In this document: positions 45,733 to 57,572 of the stretch, in pieces
How positions within the stretch are numbered: the stretch's first letter is position 1
Layout of the letters: every line of letters begins with the position of its first letter
NCBI GenBank assembly: GCA_029204225.1
Contig: CM055096.1
Span: forward strand, 74,549,148-74,613,147
Length of the DNA: 64,000 nt
DNA from: Diphasiastrum complanatum
Lineage: Eukaryota; Streptophyta; Lycopodiopsida; Lycopodiales; Lycopodiaceae
Direction: 5' to 3'
Notes under the pieces: model-generated
Database searches by the model: none
What the model was told of the DNA's origin: nothing
What the model saw: only the letters and a program-made list of their open reading frames with translations
Translations under genes and position numbers: made by a program

Positions 45733-47551
45733 TATTGCTCCAGGAGAACCTTTTCCACCTGCCATTGACACGACAGTCCGAGCCTCTGGCTCAGGCGTGT
45801 CTATTGTCAACCCACTTCGAGACATCGAATCAGACGAAGATGTTGCTGTTACCCAGCAACAAGTCCCAAGAGTGGTTTATCAATCGAATCCTCCTAGAAG
45901 ATCAAGCCGAGTGCGCACACGGCCCACAAGGTATACTCCTGAGTCTGCATGTCTCTTGATACAGGAACCGACGACAGTCGAAGAGGCACTCAGCCAACCA
46001 GACTCTGATCTCTGGAGAGAAGCTATGGACAGAGAGTATTCCTCTCTATTCAAGAACTAGACATGGTCATTAGTCGAAGTTCCTATTGGCTACAATATCA
46101 TTGATTGCAAATGGATCTTTAAGATCAAATACAATGACAACGGAACAATTGATCGAAGGAAGGCAAGACTGGTAGCACAAGGATTCACTTAGATCTCCAA
46201 CGTCGACTACAACGAGACTTTCAGTCCAGTAGTCAAACATTCATCGATCTGAATGCTCGTCTTATGCTGCAGCTGCCGACCTCGAAGTACACCAACTTGA
46301 TGTACAAACAACCTATCTGAATGGAGTTATACAAGAAGATATCTACATGATCCAGCCTGAAGGATACGTTTTGGAAGGTATGAAAAATCATGTCTATAAA
46401 CTCCACAAAGCGCTATACGGCTTGAAACAGTCTACTAGAGCTTGGTTTTAAAGGATCAACACATTCCTCATTGAACAAGGATTCAAACCAAGCATTGCTG
46501 ATTGCAACATCTATTCCAAGTCAGTTCAGCAATCTTTCATTATCATCACCTTATACGTGGATGATACGTTGCTCTTCAGCAACAATACCAACTTGGTCAA
46601 GGCTTCGAAGCAGATGCTGTTTTCAGAGTTCGACATGATTGATTTGGACGAAGCTCACTTCTGTCTAGGAATTCACATTCACAGAGATAGAGCGAGACGA
46701 CTGGTTTACATCTCTCATCAAAGGTATCTTCACAATGTTCTTAACAGATACAATCTAATGAATTGTAAATTAGCTCACTCACCGATGGATCCAGGCCTGC
46801 ACTTTCAAAGGACCAATGTCCCCAAACCAAGCAAGAAGAGGAGCAGATGAGAGAGTATCCTTATCGATTGATAATTGGATCTCTAATGTATGCAATGGTC
46901 TGTACAATACCAGATATCTCTTTTGCAGTAAGCTCACTCAGCCAATATATGGCTAATCTTGGCATTACCCATTGGAAGGCTCTCATAAGAGTCATGAGGT
47001 ATATTCGAGCTACCATGGACTAGTGCATCTGCTATGGAGATGTCAGCAATGACAATCTTCATCAGCTAAGTGGATATTCTGATGCAACCTGGGGAGGAGA
47101 TGTAGACAATCGTAAGTCCACATCTGGATTTACATTCTTCTTCAGCGACGGTCCTATTTCATGGAACAGTCGTAAGCAAACCTCTGTCGCACTTTTTTCT
47201 ACAGAAGCAGGATACATTGCTGCTTCTCAATCTATCAAGGAGGCGTTTTGATTGAGAAATTTTTAGTCAGACATTAATCTGTATCAGCACAACCCTACAA
47301 TTTTATTCTATGATAATCAGAGTGCTATTACCTTATCGGCCAACCCTAGATTTCACTCTAGGAGTAAGCACATTGAAATCAGATATCACTACATCAGGGG
47401 CAAAATTCTCAACAAAGAGGTGAGCTTAACGTACTGCAGAACGCAGGACATGGTTGCAGACATATTCTCGAAAGCACTCAGTGTTAATACACACAACAAA
47501 CTTTGTGCATTGCTTAGTCTGAAGACCAAGGCATTCACGGATTCAGATTAA
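45733..47551 (+). pseudogene. Decayed copia RT-RNase H
   Basis: It starts in the linker before RT (RRSSRVRTRPTRYTPESA), then RT with IDCKWIFKIKYNDNGTID and KARLVAQGF, the catalytic YVDDTLLFSNN (near 46555), and RNase H with GYSDATWGGDVDNRKSTSGF, EAGYIAASQSIKEA and RFHSRSKHIEIRYHYIRGK. It ends in a stop at 47549-47551. At least ten stops and frameshifts inactivate it. The left end is cut at the LTR at 45732, and no integrase or gag is attached. Confidence 0.92.
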
Positions 47552-47570
47552 GGGGGGGGGGGGAGGGGGG
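47552..47570 (+). promoter_or_regulatory. Polypurine tract, unusually G-rich
   Basis: After the RNase H stop come AGGGGGGGGGGGGAGGGGGG-like purines with almost only G, then TGTTGG of the LTR. It serves as the plus-strand primer in copia. Confidence 0.82.
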
Positions 47571-47571
47571 T

Positions 47572-48050
47572 TGTTGGATTTATCTCCTCTACTCTCCTAA
47601 ATCCCATTTTAATCTGCCTCCATTCATGCTGCATTTTTACTCACGTTGTCGCGCAGTCTGCATATTTACATGTAAATTCTCACAAGCGAAGAAAAGACGA
47701 AATAATCGCGACATTGTGTTTTTACACGTGTTTTGTGACAAGCGAAAAAGATGACACTGTCTTACAAAATGTTGAAGGTGCCCTAGGAAAAGCGAAGGCA
47801 CCCTATAAATCAAATCCTAAGGCATTTCGTCAGAGTAACATATTTTTCGCATCTTCACCAACGTTCACTTCCCTTTTCACGCTCTCCCCATGCAACTACG
47901 GTAACAGAATTGACAACAACTGCAGCCACCCACGATCTCCTACAGACAACACATCCACTTTGTACTTTCTTCATCTGCACACCTTTAACATCGTGTATAT
48001 ATACTGAATACCATTTGCATATTCAAATTCATCAGTAGATCAATTGATAG
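47572..48050 (+). repeat. 3' LTR of the decayed copia element (right edge uncertain)
   Basis: It starts TGTTGGATTTATC directly after the polypurine tract. TATAAAT at 47804-47810 may be its promoter. It runs into another copia fragment near 48060, with no clear terminus. Confidence 0.6.
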
Positions 48051-48059
48051 TTGATTCCT

Positions 48060-48640
48060 TGCACTCGGCAAGAGGCATGGATACTTATATAGATTGGCAC
48101 ATTGTTATTTTGATTCTAGTCAAGCCTTGAAAGCCTCTGTTCTTGTCGATAAAGTATTACTATGGCATCATCGCTTAGGACACTTGAATTATGCATCTGT
48201 ATCGAACATGTCCAGACAATCCCTAGGACTTGATCTCGACTATCCTTTTGGCAAAGGCGATCTTCCTGTCTACCATAGTTGCATCCTTGGAAAGAAAACT
48301 TGGATTCCTTTTAGATCAAGTCATAGGCATGCAAAAAAGGTGTGTTACATGTTATTCATTCAGATATATGTGGACCTATGCAAAGTCCTTCATTGCTAGA
48401 TGCAAAGTACTTCATTACCTTTATTGACGAATTCTTTCGAAGAACAACTATTTACTTCATTAAACAGAATCAAAAGTTATCATCAAGTTCAGACAATTCA
48501 AAGAGCATGCATAAAATCAAACCGGTAAACAAATCAAAGCACTGAGGTCTGACAACGGGGGAGAATATATCTCCACCGAATTCAAGGAGTACTGCTTTAG
48601 GTGCAAACTAGTTCGTGCAGAACCAACGATGGTAGGTTGT
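48060..48640 (+). pseudogene. Decayed copia pre-integrase and integrase fragment
   Basis: The pre-integrase zinc region reads LLWHHRLGHLNYASVSNMSR, followed in shifting frames by integrase blocks CYMLFIQIY (first Asp region damaged) and KYFITFIDEFFRRTTIYF. RSDNGGEY-like sequence near 48545 is also out of frame. Both sides are truncated. Confidence 0.82.
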
Positions 48641-51068
48641 GAAATCTGTTTCCAATCGTGATGAGGATGATGCACGCTTGAATATGAGCTGAAGAAGAAC
48701 TTTGTAGAGGACCAAGGAGGTGCACCATCCCACCAGTTCCTGCCTGTTGAATAGCTCTCTCTCTCTCACGATTTGTGAAGCTGCCCTTCTCGCGATGGTG
48801 GCGGCTTTTTTTTTTCTCTCTCTCTCTCTCTCTCTCGCATTTGTGGAAGCTCGAACTGTCTATGAAGGGATGAGGGAGCCGGCCCTAAATCATTTTAAAA
48901 AAGATAGGGTTTGTTGTTTTTTTTGGTAGGCCCATGGCCTTATGTTTTTTTTTTTTTTTTAAAAGAGAGGAAACCTTTCGGTTTGGGGCTTGTGGCAAGC
49001 ATGAACAGAGTGGTCAAAAAAGCTATGATGGTTGAAAAATGGTCAACAATTTGGAGTTGGCTAACTGTTTGCATTAGTGCTTTTACAAGTCAATGGATCA
49101 AGGCTTGGAGAGAATTTTTAGACATTTGGTAGCTTTGAGTTGGTTTGAAATCGGTTTTCTAGAACAACTCCGGAAATACAAGTTACTCACACCCAGACAG
49201 AGAAATTTTGGATTCTTGGTATTTGATAGTCAAAATTTAACCTTGAATTTTGTATTGTTTCTCGCAACAGGAGTTAAAGGAATTGAGATTTCCTTTCTCT
49301 AGGAACAATATGCATGTTTTTTGTTTTTTTACTTTGACATTTTTGCTAATCCAATTTTTTTTTGGAGCTTGAGTACCATTATTCATGGTCAAGCAGTATT
49401 AATAGATTTTGGAAGGGAATTATTTCGAAACCGATCTTGACAAAACGAAGGGAGTGGTACAGTTCTCAGGCATATTCCTAGTATCAAAATTTCGATTCCT
49501 TGGTATGATTATTTTTAAGCCATTTAGCTCTGGAGTGTGGGTACTCCCAATGAATAGAGTTAAATTGTGTTTTGTTTTCTCCTTTTCAAATCGGTAGAAC
49601 ACCGAAAAGTTGGTTAGTGTGTTCTTGATTGAACGAATCAAAGCTTTCGAGATACTTGCTAAATAATTAGTGGAGAAAATTTTATGGTATTTGGTGGTGC
49701 TATTCTTTATTTGACAAAATTATTTGGAATGAATACAGTGTAGAAAGTACCCGAATCCAAATGTTATTTCTCATTAATTACAAATAACTTTAACGAAGTA
49801 ATTCTCAAGCCAGTAAGTGAAAAGGGAGAAGAGTCTAATTTTTTTTGAAAAAATTGTAATAATAGGAAGTACTAAATTGATTTCATTTCCTGTAAAATCC
49901 TATGGTGGATTATATTTAAAAGATCATATTAGTACTGTTTCACATACTAGTAAATGATTTTTGATATATCAGTTATTCAACCTAGGTATAGGATAGAAAT
50001 GAAACTGTTTCAAATTTTTTCCTATAGTAATTAATTTTAAACATTTACTAATGTAGTACGTCTTCTTAGTATCTTAGCTGAAATAGATTTTCATAAAACT
50101 GAAAATTCTAAGGAGGGAAGAAGAGTGGACATCAGAGGTAGTAAGTGTGATCGGGAAATGTATTTCGCAATTAGGATTTTGATAATCTCAGTAATAATTG
50201 CTTAATACTAGTTATTAATTTTCTGGATAGAATTCATTTAGTTGAATTCATAGCTTAAATCTTTGCAACCATTGAGTTATCTGCAGTTTTGGATGTCAAT
50301 TGTGATGTTAGAAGTAGAATTTGATATATGGATTACATTGGATATGTTAGTTGATAGAAGCTTGTCCCTAGAGTTGATGCTCTTGGATCCAGGGGGATTT
50401 GAAGCTTATCATTAACTAGTAAGGATCTGAATGTAGTGTTGAACCATATTAATTCTTCTGTCTAAATCACATAATCAAGTGTGGATTTGTGGTATCCATC
50501 TGATAGGCTAACAACCATCCTAAATAAATGGATTCTCCAGTATTTGGAAACAAGAGATAATATCCTATAGTGATTATAGGACAACTAGAAGATCAGTGGA
50601 TCTCTAGAATATCAGATAAGGCGGTTAAAGATTTTTTGGAAGGAAAAGCTGATGGTATGGGACATCAGTAATTTCGGAAAGAAAATTTTTAGAACCGTAA
50701 AGATCTGATGATCAATGGTGTGTTTTAGTACCTAGTCGCGCTACGGGAAAAATAGAAAACCGTTTGATCAAATGTGGGTTATTTTGAAAAATTTTGAGGT
50801 TTAATCTAGATCCCAATGTGGTATCTCATTATTTACAAAATCAGAGACCCTCAAATCTATTTCTCGCTTTCTTATTAATCCTTTACTTTTTAGTAATTTC
50901 TTGAATATAAGACATCAGACTGGTTTATATGATTCTTTCCAACATGAAGTTCTTCTTCTGAAAGACTGTTATGTCATATAAATTACTACTTGTGGGAATG
51001 GACTTGGAATTCAAAAAATTATAAGGTTAAAGTGTTTAAATTTCTTAAATCTACAATATCTCAAATAT
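48641..51068. other. AT-rich intergenic DNA with a short (TC)n
   Basis: No gene or element recognised. A (TC)n run lies at about 48815-48837 and T-runs at 48945-48960. The region from 49600 to 51060 is AT-rich with only short frames. Confidence 0.4.
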
Positions 51069-51186
51069 TGATCCATGTGCAAGGATCTCACCATTCTTTT
51101 TTATCACACAATTGTCGATATGAAAATTGATCCATGTGCATGGATCTCACCATCCTTTTTGATCACACAATTGTCAATATGGAAAT
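51069..51186 (+). repeat. 59-bp tandem duplication at the end of a copia fragment
   Basis: Units starting TGATCCATGTGCA at 51069 and 51128 share GGATCTCACCAT and ATCACACAATTGTC. The right unit is part of the copia protease-linked coding region; the left one extends it. Confidence 0.8.
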
Positions 51187-52110
51187 TGACATCAAGGCCA
51201 CCATCAAGTAATTGGCCAACACTTATTAGATTCTTTGTAAGCTTGGAAACAAAAAGAACCTTTTGAAGAGATAGAACTTTTGATGATGCAAGCTTCAAGG
51301 GAATAGTCCCTACTCCTTCAATTTTGCACTCTTGATTACTTGCAATATATGTAGACTTTTTTATTCCTTCATAAGGCATAATAGATAAAAAGGAATACTT
51401 GGAGCTACACATATGTGAAGATGCTCCACTATCAATAGACCAAGAGTCATCATTCTGGAAGAGAACAGAGGAGAAGCTTGATGCCATAAGAGAGCCTTCT
51501 CTATCACTTGCAATAAAGTCTTCTTTCTCATTGGATATGTTGGCTTGCTTGAATTGGTTCTTCTTCTTGAAACAATTGGTGGCATAGTGGTCTTTTTTGC
51601 CACAAAAGAAGCACTCAACATTCTTTTTCTTCATATTCGAAGTAGAATCTTGAGAGGAATTCTCCTCCTCTTCATCTTGGTCTTTTGCTTTGTCCTTAGA
51701 GAAGTGTTGGTGTTGCTTCTTGCTCCTCTCTTTGTGCTTGTTCTTGGCAAATAAAGCTTTGCCATCACCAATATGATTGAGGGATAGTTTGTCCATCCTC
51801 AAAAGCTTGTTTTCATGCCTTGACTCTTCAGCTATAAGAACATCTTGCAATGTCTCCAAGATTGGTAGCTCTTCCTTGATAGCATAGGATTGGACAAGAT
51901 TGTCATAATCATCTATAGCCATTGAGTATGACTTGAACTAGCTCACTTTGTTTGATAGGATCTCCAATACAAGCAAGCTACCTTTGGATATCTTTGACTC
52001 TCAATACATAATTAGTTGCACTCTCATCACTCCTTTGATAGCTTTGAAATATTTGATTGCTTAGAGTGATGAGCCTACAGGTATTCTTGGCCTCACTGCT
52101 TTGTGGTGGC
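51104..52110 (-). pseudogene. Copia gag-protease remnant
   Basis: Right to left: the gag middle (TLSNQIFQSYQRSDESATNYV), a frameshift near 51920, the end of gag (LVQSYAIKEELPILETLQDV), a complete zinc knuckle CFFCGKKDHYATNC, and protease WSIDSGASSHM with the following LTKNLISVGQLL block. It stops before integrase. The gag N-terminus and leader are missing, and the gag middle runs directly into LTR sequence at about 52110. Confidence 0.88.
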
Positions 52111-52119
52111 ACACAGATC

Positions 52120-52894
52120 ACCTGTAGAGCAATCCTGCAATCTATCAACAGATCTATGGCTAGAGCACAATCTAGAATGCTACAGATCAAAGCTACATTA
52201 ATTCCTCACAAATAGGGAAAGTACAAAAGCTTGATCATATATGAAGAAGACACAAAATCTGAGTTAGAGAGAGAGAGAGCAATTACAAACAATATTGAAT
52301 GAGATCCAAAATTGACATTATGACATTACAAATGCTTGATTCTTCATTAAAAATGAATGAGAATGATATGTACATATATAGGAGAGCCAAAATTTGTGGT
52401 ACTCCTTGCATTCAATGCATATCCTACACCTATTCAAGTGCAAACTACCATTATCTTGACACCTAACCGCTTGCATGCACAGATTGCACCTAACTTCTAC
52501 CTACTTTCTCCAAATGGCAATTTCTCAACTAGCCATGTACAAAACTACATGCATGTGTCCATTAGAGTGTTTGCATGCTTTGCATGTCACAATGGAAATT
52601 TAGGACATAATGCATTTATTGTGGCTCGAGTTTCTACAAGGTCATAATTGACCAATTCCATGTGAATTTCTATATGCATGTCAAACTAGACATTGTCAAC
52701 ATCATTGCATGTCATACTAGACCAACTAGACTTTATGCATGTCATTGGAATTTGATCTACCTAACCCAAACTCGTCCTATTCTACAAGGATATGTGCTCA
52801 ATTCACATACCTTGGATATGTACAAAGTATTTACATGGGTAGGACCCCCCAAACATCAACAACATATGATAGATATGTTTTACGATTTTCAACA
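52120..52894 (-). repeat. Copia LTR, minus orientation
   Basis: The minus strand starts TGTTGAAAATCGTAAAAC at 52894. From 52420 to 52894 it is the reverse complement of 58989-59412, so these are two LTRs of one family in opposite orientation. The left border is approximate because the leader is deleted. Confidence 0.75.
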
Positions 52895-52904
52895 GATGAC
52901 ATCC

Positions 52905-53427
52905 CGGCTAGTGAATATCTTTGACTCGACAGGATTAAACAACTTGTAAGCTTGATCTAAAGTAGGGTAGATAATGAAAATAGATTGGATACTCTGGAAG
53001 TCAAGCTTCTTCCTAAATTCATGAAAAATCTACGCATAAGTTGTACATCCAAAAACTCGTAAGTTTGATAAAGAAGGTTTGGTACCTGTCCAAACTTCAT
53101 ATGGTGTTTTGGTTGAAAGACCTTTAGTAAGACATCTGTTTTGAATATAGGTTTGTCTAACTAGCTTCAGCCTAGAAGGACTTTAGAAGTGTAGCACGTG
53201 CAAGCATAGACTTTGTTATTGTTGCTCAATGTCGTTGTTAAGGTAGTACTCCTTGAATTCAGTGAGACATATTCTCTCCCATTGTCGAACCTCAGTGCTT
53301 TGATTCTTTTACCAATTTTATTTTCTTCATGCTCTTTGAATTGTCAAAACTTGTTGAAAGTCTTCGATTTCTGCTTAATGAAGTAAACAGTTGTTCTTCT
53401 AGAAAATTCGTCAATAAAGTAATGAAA
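52905..53427 (-). pseudogene. Decayed copia integrase fragment
   Basis: On the minus strand, FIDEFSRRTTVYFI lies at the right end, followed by RFDNGREY, VLLKVFQPKHH and the KFGQVPNLLYQTYEFLDVQL region, typical integrase core and C-terminus. Frameshifts and stops abound. The right end is cut exactly at the LTR start at 53428. Confidence 0.77.
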
Positions 53428-54180
53428 TGTGAAAAATTGTCAAAATCTATCTTGGTTATTTTATGATTTTATGTTTGTGAGTACATTTCACATTTGTGGA
53501 GCATGTTCTCACATGTGTAAAATAGCTAGAAATAGTTTACAATGTTGACTTTAGGGGTTTCATAAAGATTGCCAGTCAAGCATCTTGGTGTCACTAGGTG
53601 ATAGGGCCAATTTGGCTTTAGAGGTCAAATGGTCAAGTACACATGTTTTGTCATGATTAGGCCAAAATTCAATTGTGATGTAACCTGAGCTAGTTAGGTT
53701 GCTTACACATGTCAAGTTTAGACTTGATGAGTGATGCACCCTATGTGGTGACAAAAGTCAAAGGGTCCAATCATAAGAGAGAGATGTGTTGGAAGGGTCC
53801 AATCAAAAGTGAGGGATGTTGCATCACACAACCAATAGGATTAGAGAGGCTATGTTTAAGGGGTCCAATAAGAATCAAGCATGGATATCCATGAGTTTCT
53901 ATATGTACTTTCATTCCCTTCATTAATGTAAGAGAGATCTATGAGTTTGTGAGTCAATTTGGAGATTTGCCAATTTTGCTTGTATTGTCTTCTCTCTCTA
54001 GATGAGCCCAAAAGTGGTATTTTCTCTCTCTACCCAAGGAGAGGAGCTTGTTGGGACTTAGTTTATTTCATGAAGTCTTCCACATGTGTGAAACACCTTT
54101 TGGTAATAAATGAATGCATGTAGAATGGTCTCTTTGTCTTAGATCTTGTCATTGATCTTGGATTTCATTGATAAAAGCTT
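53428..54180 (+). repeat. Copia LTR part A, plus orientation
   Basis: It starts TGTGAAAAATTGTC. The part from about 53825 to 54180 is nearly the reverse complement of 54590-54945. No own CA terminus was found; it runs into leader-like DNA. Confidence 0.65.
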
Positions 54181-54503
54181 ATAACTTTTTATTGGCTCTA
54201 CCAAATGGATTGAAACAAATTGCTACAAAAACTAGACAAAACTAGCTTTCAAGCAAGCTATCTAGCACCAAATTTGGATCCAACTTGGTAGATTACTTTC
54301 CAAATGAACTTGGGTGTACTTCACACGTTCCTGAGCAGGAATTCTGTATAGTACCTAAAATGATTCAATAATTATGATAATGAACCCTCTTGATCCAAAT
54401 TTCCTTGAGACAGCATGGGAGACGCAATCAACACTCTCTAGATCTTGATTTTCATGAAATTTTTTGAAACTATGGATGATAGATGCATCAAAAGCTTAGG
54501 TAG
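54181..54503 (-). other. Copia leader-like spacer
   Basis: In minus orientation this follows a primer site and would be the 5' leader of an element whose body is missing. It is non-coding. Confidence 0.5.
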
Positions 54504-54515
54504 GCTCTGATACCA
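54504..54515 (-). promoter_or_regulatory. Primer binding site (minus strand)
   Basis: TGGTATCAGAGC on the minus strand, abutting the LTR at 54516. Confidence 0.87.
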
Positions 54516-55069
54516 TGTGAAAATTCACACGTGAGAATGTCCTAATGTGTGAAATTGATCTCCTAAGCTTGGCTCATGCACTATAGATCACCTATTCATT
54601 GAAATCCAAGATCAATGACAAGATCTAAGGCAAAAAGACCATTCTACATGCATTCATTCATTACCAAAAGGTGTTTCACACATGTGGAAGACTTCCTGAA
54701 ATAATCTAAGTCCCAACAAGCTCCTCTCCTCAAGTAGAGAGAGCAAATACCACTTTTGGGCTCATCTAGAGAGAGAAGGCAATACAAGCCAAATTGGCAA
54801 ATCTCCAAATTGACTCAAAAACTCATAAATCTCTCTTACATTAATGAATGGAATGAAATTACATATAGAAACTCATGGAGATACATGCTTGATTCTTATT
54901 GGACCCCTTAAACATAGCCTCTCTAATCCTATTGGTTTGAATAAGAATTTTGGCTTGTATTACCTTCTCTCTCTAGATGAGCCCAAAAGTGGTAAGGCAA
55001 TACAAGCTAAAGATCATTCACACATTTCTTGTGGTTCCCCACACGTGTAAACTTGCTGGATTTTTCACA
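54516..55069. repeat. Head-to-head fused LTR with primer sites on both sides
   Basis: It has TGTGAAAATTCAC at the left and TGGATTTTTCACA at the right. The left part (54516 to about 54945) reads as a copia LTR in minus orientation, the right part (about 54952-55069) as one in plus orientation. A 42-bp block at 54749-54790 recurs inverted at 54952-54993 with one mismatch. Each outer end has its own outward-facing primer site. Confidence 0.77.
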
Positions 55070-55082
55070 TGGTATCAGAGCC
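55070..55082 (+). promoter_or_regulatory. Primer binding site (plus strand)
   Basis: TGGTATCAGAGCC follows the LTR end TTTTTCACA without a gap. It belongs to the plus-strand element with gag at 56178. Confidence 0.9.
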
Positions 55083-56177
55083 ATACCATGCTTTGAATGC
55101 TACTAACATCAGGTGTTTGAAGATTTCTGTGACAATTCAAGCTAGGAAGATGTTTAGCACTTTTTTGCTATCTATTCTTGAACAGTTTTTGGATTTTCAG
55201 TCCTAAACAGAGTATGTACGGAATTCTGACATTTCACATGTGTGAAAATCAGGAATTCTGACATTTCACATGTGTGAAAATCAGAATACTTCATTTGCCT
55301 CTATTTTCTTTGTGCTAGGTCCAAAGGTACTGACATTATAGCTTTTTGGAAAGCTAGAAGAACCCTCTTCCCATTGCAATTGGTTTCGATTCATTCTGAT
55401 AACCCTAGTAGGAGTTATAAGCTCTTAAAGAAGGGTAGGGAGAGACCCAAAACCTAAGTGGACACTTTTTTATTTGATAACATTGCATGTATGATTCATC
55501 ATTCACAGTTTTTTGTAATCAATCTAAGATAGAATTGGATAAGTCAAGATTTTGTTGTCATAGTCACATCATTTCACACAAAGGGTTGTGTTTGAGTTGA
55601 ATGTGTGTTTCTAAAGTGTGTTTCATTCATTTGAAACTCGTGGTAAAATTTGACATCAGAATTGTAAGTGCTTCATTAGAAGATAGAGGCTAGATCCAAA
55701 TTCAAAGTGATTGATTTTTTGTTGTGAGCAAGGACTCACATAACTGTTGCAAGGTTTTGCATAGGATTTGGTAGAATACCCAATTGTTTTTGGTTTCTAT
55801 TGTAAAAGAGAAGCAACACATTCAAATCCATCTTTTGTGTATACCAGTTCAACAAACTTGAGATCTAGACAAAATTTTGAGTCATGTAACACATTGTTTC
55901 ATACAATTTGAGTGTATTTGAGTCAATAGTGGTGTCTTTAAGCATTTCACACATGCCGAAAGAAGAAAGTACCAAAATTTGTCTTTACTCCAATTCAAGT
56001 TGAGAGGTTGATCTTGTTTGTTTTGTTTTGATGGAATATTTGAGACCTATCAAATGTTGTTGCAAGACTTTACATAGGATTTGGTAGTACACCCAATTGT
56101 TTTGGTTCCTATTGTAAAAAAAGAAGCAACACACTCAATTCTATGTTATTGTCCATCTACAAGAAGTCTTCACATAC
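55083..56177 (+). other. Long leader of the plus-strand copia element, with repeats
   Basis: 1.1 kb of non-coding leader. It holds a 32-bp tandem repeat (55220-55283), each unit containing TTCACATGTGTGAA, and a dispersed 85-bp repeat (about 55748-55836 and 56062-56146) with CATAGGATTTGGTAG. Confidence 0.7.
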
Positions 56178-57572
56178 ATGGCATCTGTAGGAGATTTTCT
56201 CTTTGAAGCTAGTGAGAGACTAATTACCTCCAACTATTCAGTTTGGAAGAATAGGATAGAGGCTTTGTTGATGCTTTATGGTGTAATGGACATAGTATTG
56301 AGAATTAAAGTTGAACCTGAAGCTCATGATGAGGCTCAGAGATTCAAGAAGAGAGCAAAAATTGCTCTTCATATCATCAAATTGAACATCTCTGATCAGA
56401 TGTTGAGAGAAATAAGTTCATGTACCTCAGCCAAGCAGACTTGGGAAACTCTTAAGAACTTTTTTGAAGCAAAGATCACATCAAGACTTCTTACTCTTAG
56501 AAATCAGATCTTTTCTAGTTTCCAAAGAGTTGATGAAAGTGCTTCAAGTTTTGTAATGAGAGTTAAAGATCTTCACAAAGAAATAGCATGCATAGGAGAT
56601 ACTCTAGAGAACAGTCAACTTGTTCAAGTAGTCCTTAATGGACTTAGAGAAGAATATGCAAATGTTGTGCAAACTTATGCTATCAAGGAGGAGCTACCAT
56701 CTATGGAGGCTCTACATGATATTCTTATTTCTGAAGAATGCAGACAAAAGAACAAGCTGTCGAAGATCAACACACTTTCAAGGAAGGATGGTGGTTGTGG
56801 CAAAGATGCCAAGATCAAGTCAAGAAGGAGGAGCAAGAACAAATTTTATCAAGCCTTCACCAAGGACAAATCAAAGGACAAAGCAAAGGACAAAGACAAA
56901 GGAGGAGCAGAAGATGATTCGACTCATTCTTCTATCTTCAAGAAGAAGACTCAAGTAGATCAAGCCAATTTTATCATAGAAGACTCACATGCAAGTTGTG
57001 GAGAGACATCTCTCATGATGTCTAGTTTTTCCTCTTTATTCTCTAGTGATGTATCATGGTATATTGATAGTGGTGCATCATCACACATGAGTTGCACTAA
57101 AAGTTCTTTTGTTTCTCTAGAACCTTTTCAAGAACTTAAAGATTCAATATACACAACTATGGGTGATGCATGTTCAATCGAAGGAGTTGGAATTTGTTCC
57201 TTGAATCTTGCATCTTTTATGAGTTTATCACTTTCCAATGTACTTTATGTTCCTAATCTCACAAAGAATGTGATTAGTGTTGGAAAGTTATTTGATGATG
57301 GTTTTGAAGTGGAATTCAATGTCAATAATTGTACTATAAAGAAAGGCGATAAGATCCTTGCATGTGGATCTAAATATGGAGGCATTTTCAAGCTAGATGT
57401 GCATGAAAATGCAAGTGCATGTGATGTTGCATTGATGACTTGTGTTTCCAAGAAGGAAGAATGGCATAGGAGGTTGCATGTTTCCAATTTCATGTCTATT
57501 CTTCAATGGTCAAGGAGATCAAGCCCAGAGTGGCTTATTCTATGGCAAAATCACATATGGATCCATATTTGA
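56178..57572 (+). CDS. Copia gag-protease ORF without zinc knuckle
   Basis: A 464-codon open frame starting MASVGDFLFEASERLITSNY. Gag blocks LHIIKLNISDQMLREI, TLRNQIFSSFQRVDESAS and LVQVVLNGLREEYANVV are intact. A Lys/Asp-rich linker (220-243) leads straight into FKKKTQVDQANF. In the related frame at 51104 a CCHC knuckle precedes this block, so the knuckle appears to be lost by an in-frame deletion near residue 253. The protease active site is IDSGASSHM (D297), followed by LTKNVISVGKLF. The frame loses copia similarity after EEWHRRLH (pre-integrase) and soon stops. It could still make gag and protease; RNA binding by gag would be impaired. Confidence 0.82.
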   Translation: MASVGDFLFEASERLITSNYSVWKNRIEALLMLYGVMDIVLRIKVEPEAHDEAQRFKKRAKIALHIIKLNISDQMLREISSCTSAKQTWETLKNFFEAKITSRLLTLRNQIFSSFQRVDESASSFVMRVKDLHKEIACIGDTLENSQLVQVVLNGLREEYANVVQTYAIKEELPSMEALHDILISEECRQKNKLSKINTLSRKDGGCGKDAKIKSRRRSKNKFYQAFTKDKSKDKAKDKDKGGAEDDSTHSSIFKKKTQVDQANFIIEDSHASCGETSLMMSSFSSLFSSDVSWYIDSGASSHMSCTKSSFVSLEPFQELKDSIYTTMGDACSIEGVGICSLNLASFMSLSLSNVLYVPNLTKNVISVGKLFDDGFEVEFNVNNCTIKKGDKILACGSKYGGIFKLDVHENASACDVALMTCVSKKEEWHRRLHVSNFMSILQWSRRSSPEWLILWQNHIWIHI

